Shown here: in pieces, positions 14,145-14,227 of the stretch | How the letters are laid out: each line of letters begins with the position of its first letter | Numbering within the stretch: the stretch's first letter is position 1 | Origin: CAZPWQ01 sp964590495 | GTDB taxonomy: Bacteria > Bacteroidota > Rhodothermia > Balneolales > Balneolaceae | Reading direction: 5' to 3' | DNA length: 14,227 nucleotides | Assembly: GCA_964590495.1 (NCBI GenBank) | Contig: CAZPWQ010000094.1 | Coordinates: 1 to 14,227, forward strand | Made by a program: the position numbers and the translations under genes | The notes under the pieces: model-generated | The model's database searches: none | What the model was told of the DNA's origin: nothing | What the model saw: the letters and a program-made list of their open reading frames with translations, nothing else

Positions 14145-14222
14145 AATCCGCCTCATCCCCTCAACAATTCCTCCCGTCAGTCTGAATACTATGACTTTAT
14201 CAAGCTCTTAGGCGGATTTTTT
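14145..14222 (+). terminator. Terminator-like structure at the right edge
   Basis: AATCCGCC (14145-14152) is an exact complement of GGCGGATT (14211-14218), and the stem runs into six T residues (14217-14222) on the plus strand. The 58-nt interior contains only weak inner pairing (GTCA/TGAC at 14176-14194), so the loop is unusually long for an intrinsic terminator. A small 5-bp hairpin GTGCG/CGCAC (14131-14144) precedes it. It could end an RNA begun in the structured stretch from about 14058. No other feature was found in 13175-14227 beyond those listed. Confidence 0.35.
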
Positions 14223-14227
14223 ATATT

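Noticed and set aside
13839..14185. Three short open frames (one minus, two plus) of 64-78 codons
   Set aside because: They overlap each other and the repeat copies and hairpins, have no ribosome sites, and show no protein-like composition.
14105..14222. Possible cobalamin riboswitch (GGTGCGAATCCG, then CCGTCAGTCTGAATAC)
   Set aside because: Only the GGTGCGAATCC part resembles the B12 box region. The upstream GGGAA element, the CCCGC-ACTGT segment and the conserved ACCTGCC end are missing, so the likeness is not enough. A covariance-model scan would settle it.

Overview
The window looks like a piece of chromosome from a marine or halophilic member of the Bacteroidota/Balneolota (FCB) group. 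The evidence is a FecA-type TonB-dependent receptor with an N-terminal carboxypeptidase-regulatory-like domain, DUF4856, imelysin and DUF6340 lipoproteins, a Bacteroidota-type promoter (TTTG / TAnnTTTG) and dense palindromic intergenic repeats. No rRNA, tRNA, CRISPR array or intact transposase gene was found.

Layout. (1) Positions 1-5518, minus strand: a four-gene iron-acquisition operon, transcribed DUF4856 lipoprotein -> imelysin lipoprotein -> HTTM membrane protein -> FecA-like TonB-dependent receptor. The receptor runs off the left edge. Upstream, at 5558-5607, two near-identical operators 29 bp apart each supply one half of the promoter (the -33 and -7 elements). This is an economical design for metal-dependent repression. 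(2) 5620-5870: GC-rich inverted repeats and two adjacent perfect palindromes. (3) 5875-7466, minus: a DUF6340 lipoprotein gene followed by a small secreted, probably beta-rich protein with a TTG start. (4) 7696-10173, minus: a classical short-chain dehydrogenase and a large SGNH/GDSL hydrolase. (5) 10272-11802, plus: an AhpD-like CxxC carboxymuconolactone decarboxylase family protein, then, 10 nt downstream, an Omp85 barrel without POTRA domains. (6) 11803-12436: hairpins and a roughly 90-bp interspersed repeat present twice. (7) 12437-13174, plus: a divergent uroporphyrinogen-III synthase (hemD). (8) 13175-14227: no gene; a nested set of inverted-repeat elements (a 158-bp MITE inside a 621-bp element with 28-bp ends), a REP-like cluster, and a structured segment ending in a terminator-like T-run at the right edge.

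How the genes fit together. In the operon the receptor would import a ferric chelate through the outer membrane under TonB drive. The two lipoproteins probably sit at the periplasmic or outer-membrane faces and handle iron or heme. The HTTM protein is an inner-membrane relative of vitamin K-dependent gamma-carboxylase whose job in iron uptake is not established. This operon is the best candidate for an incompletely described system. The other genes look like housekeeping or accessory functions with no visible link to it, except that hemD (heme synthesis) has one match to the operator half-site upstream.
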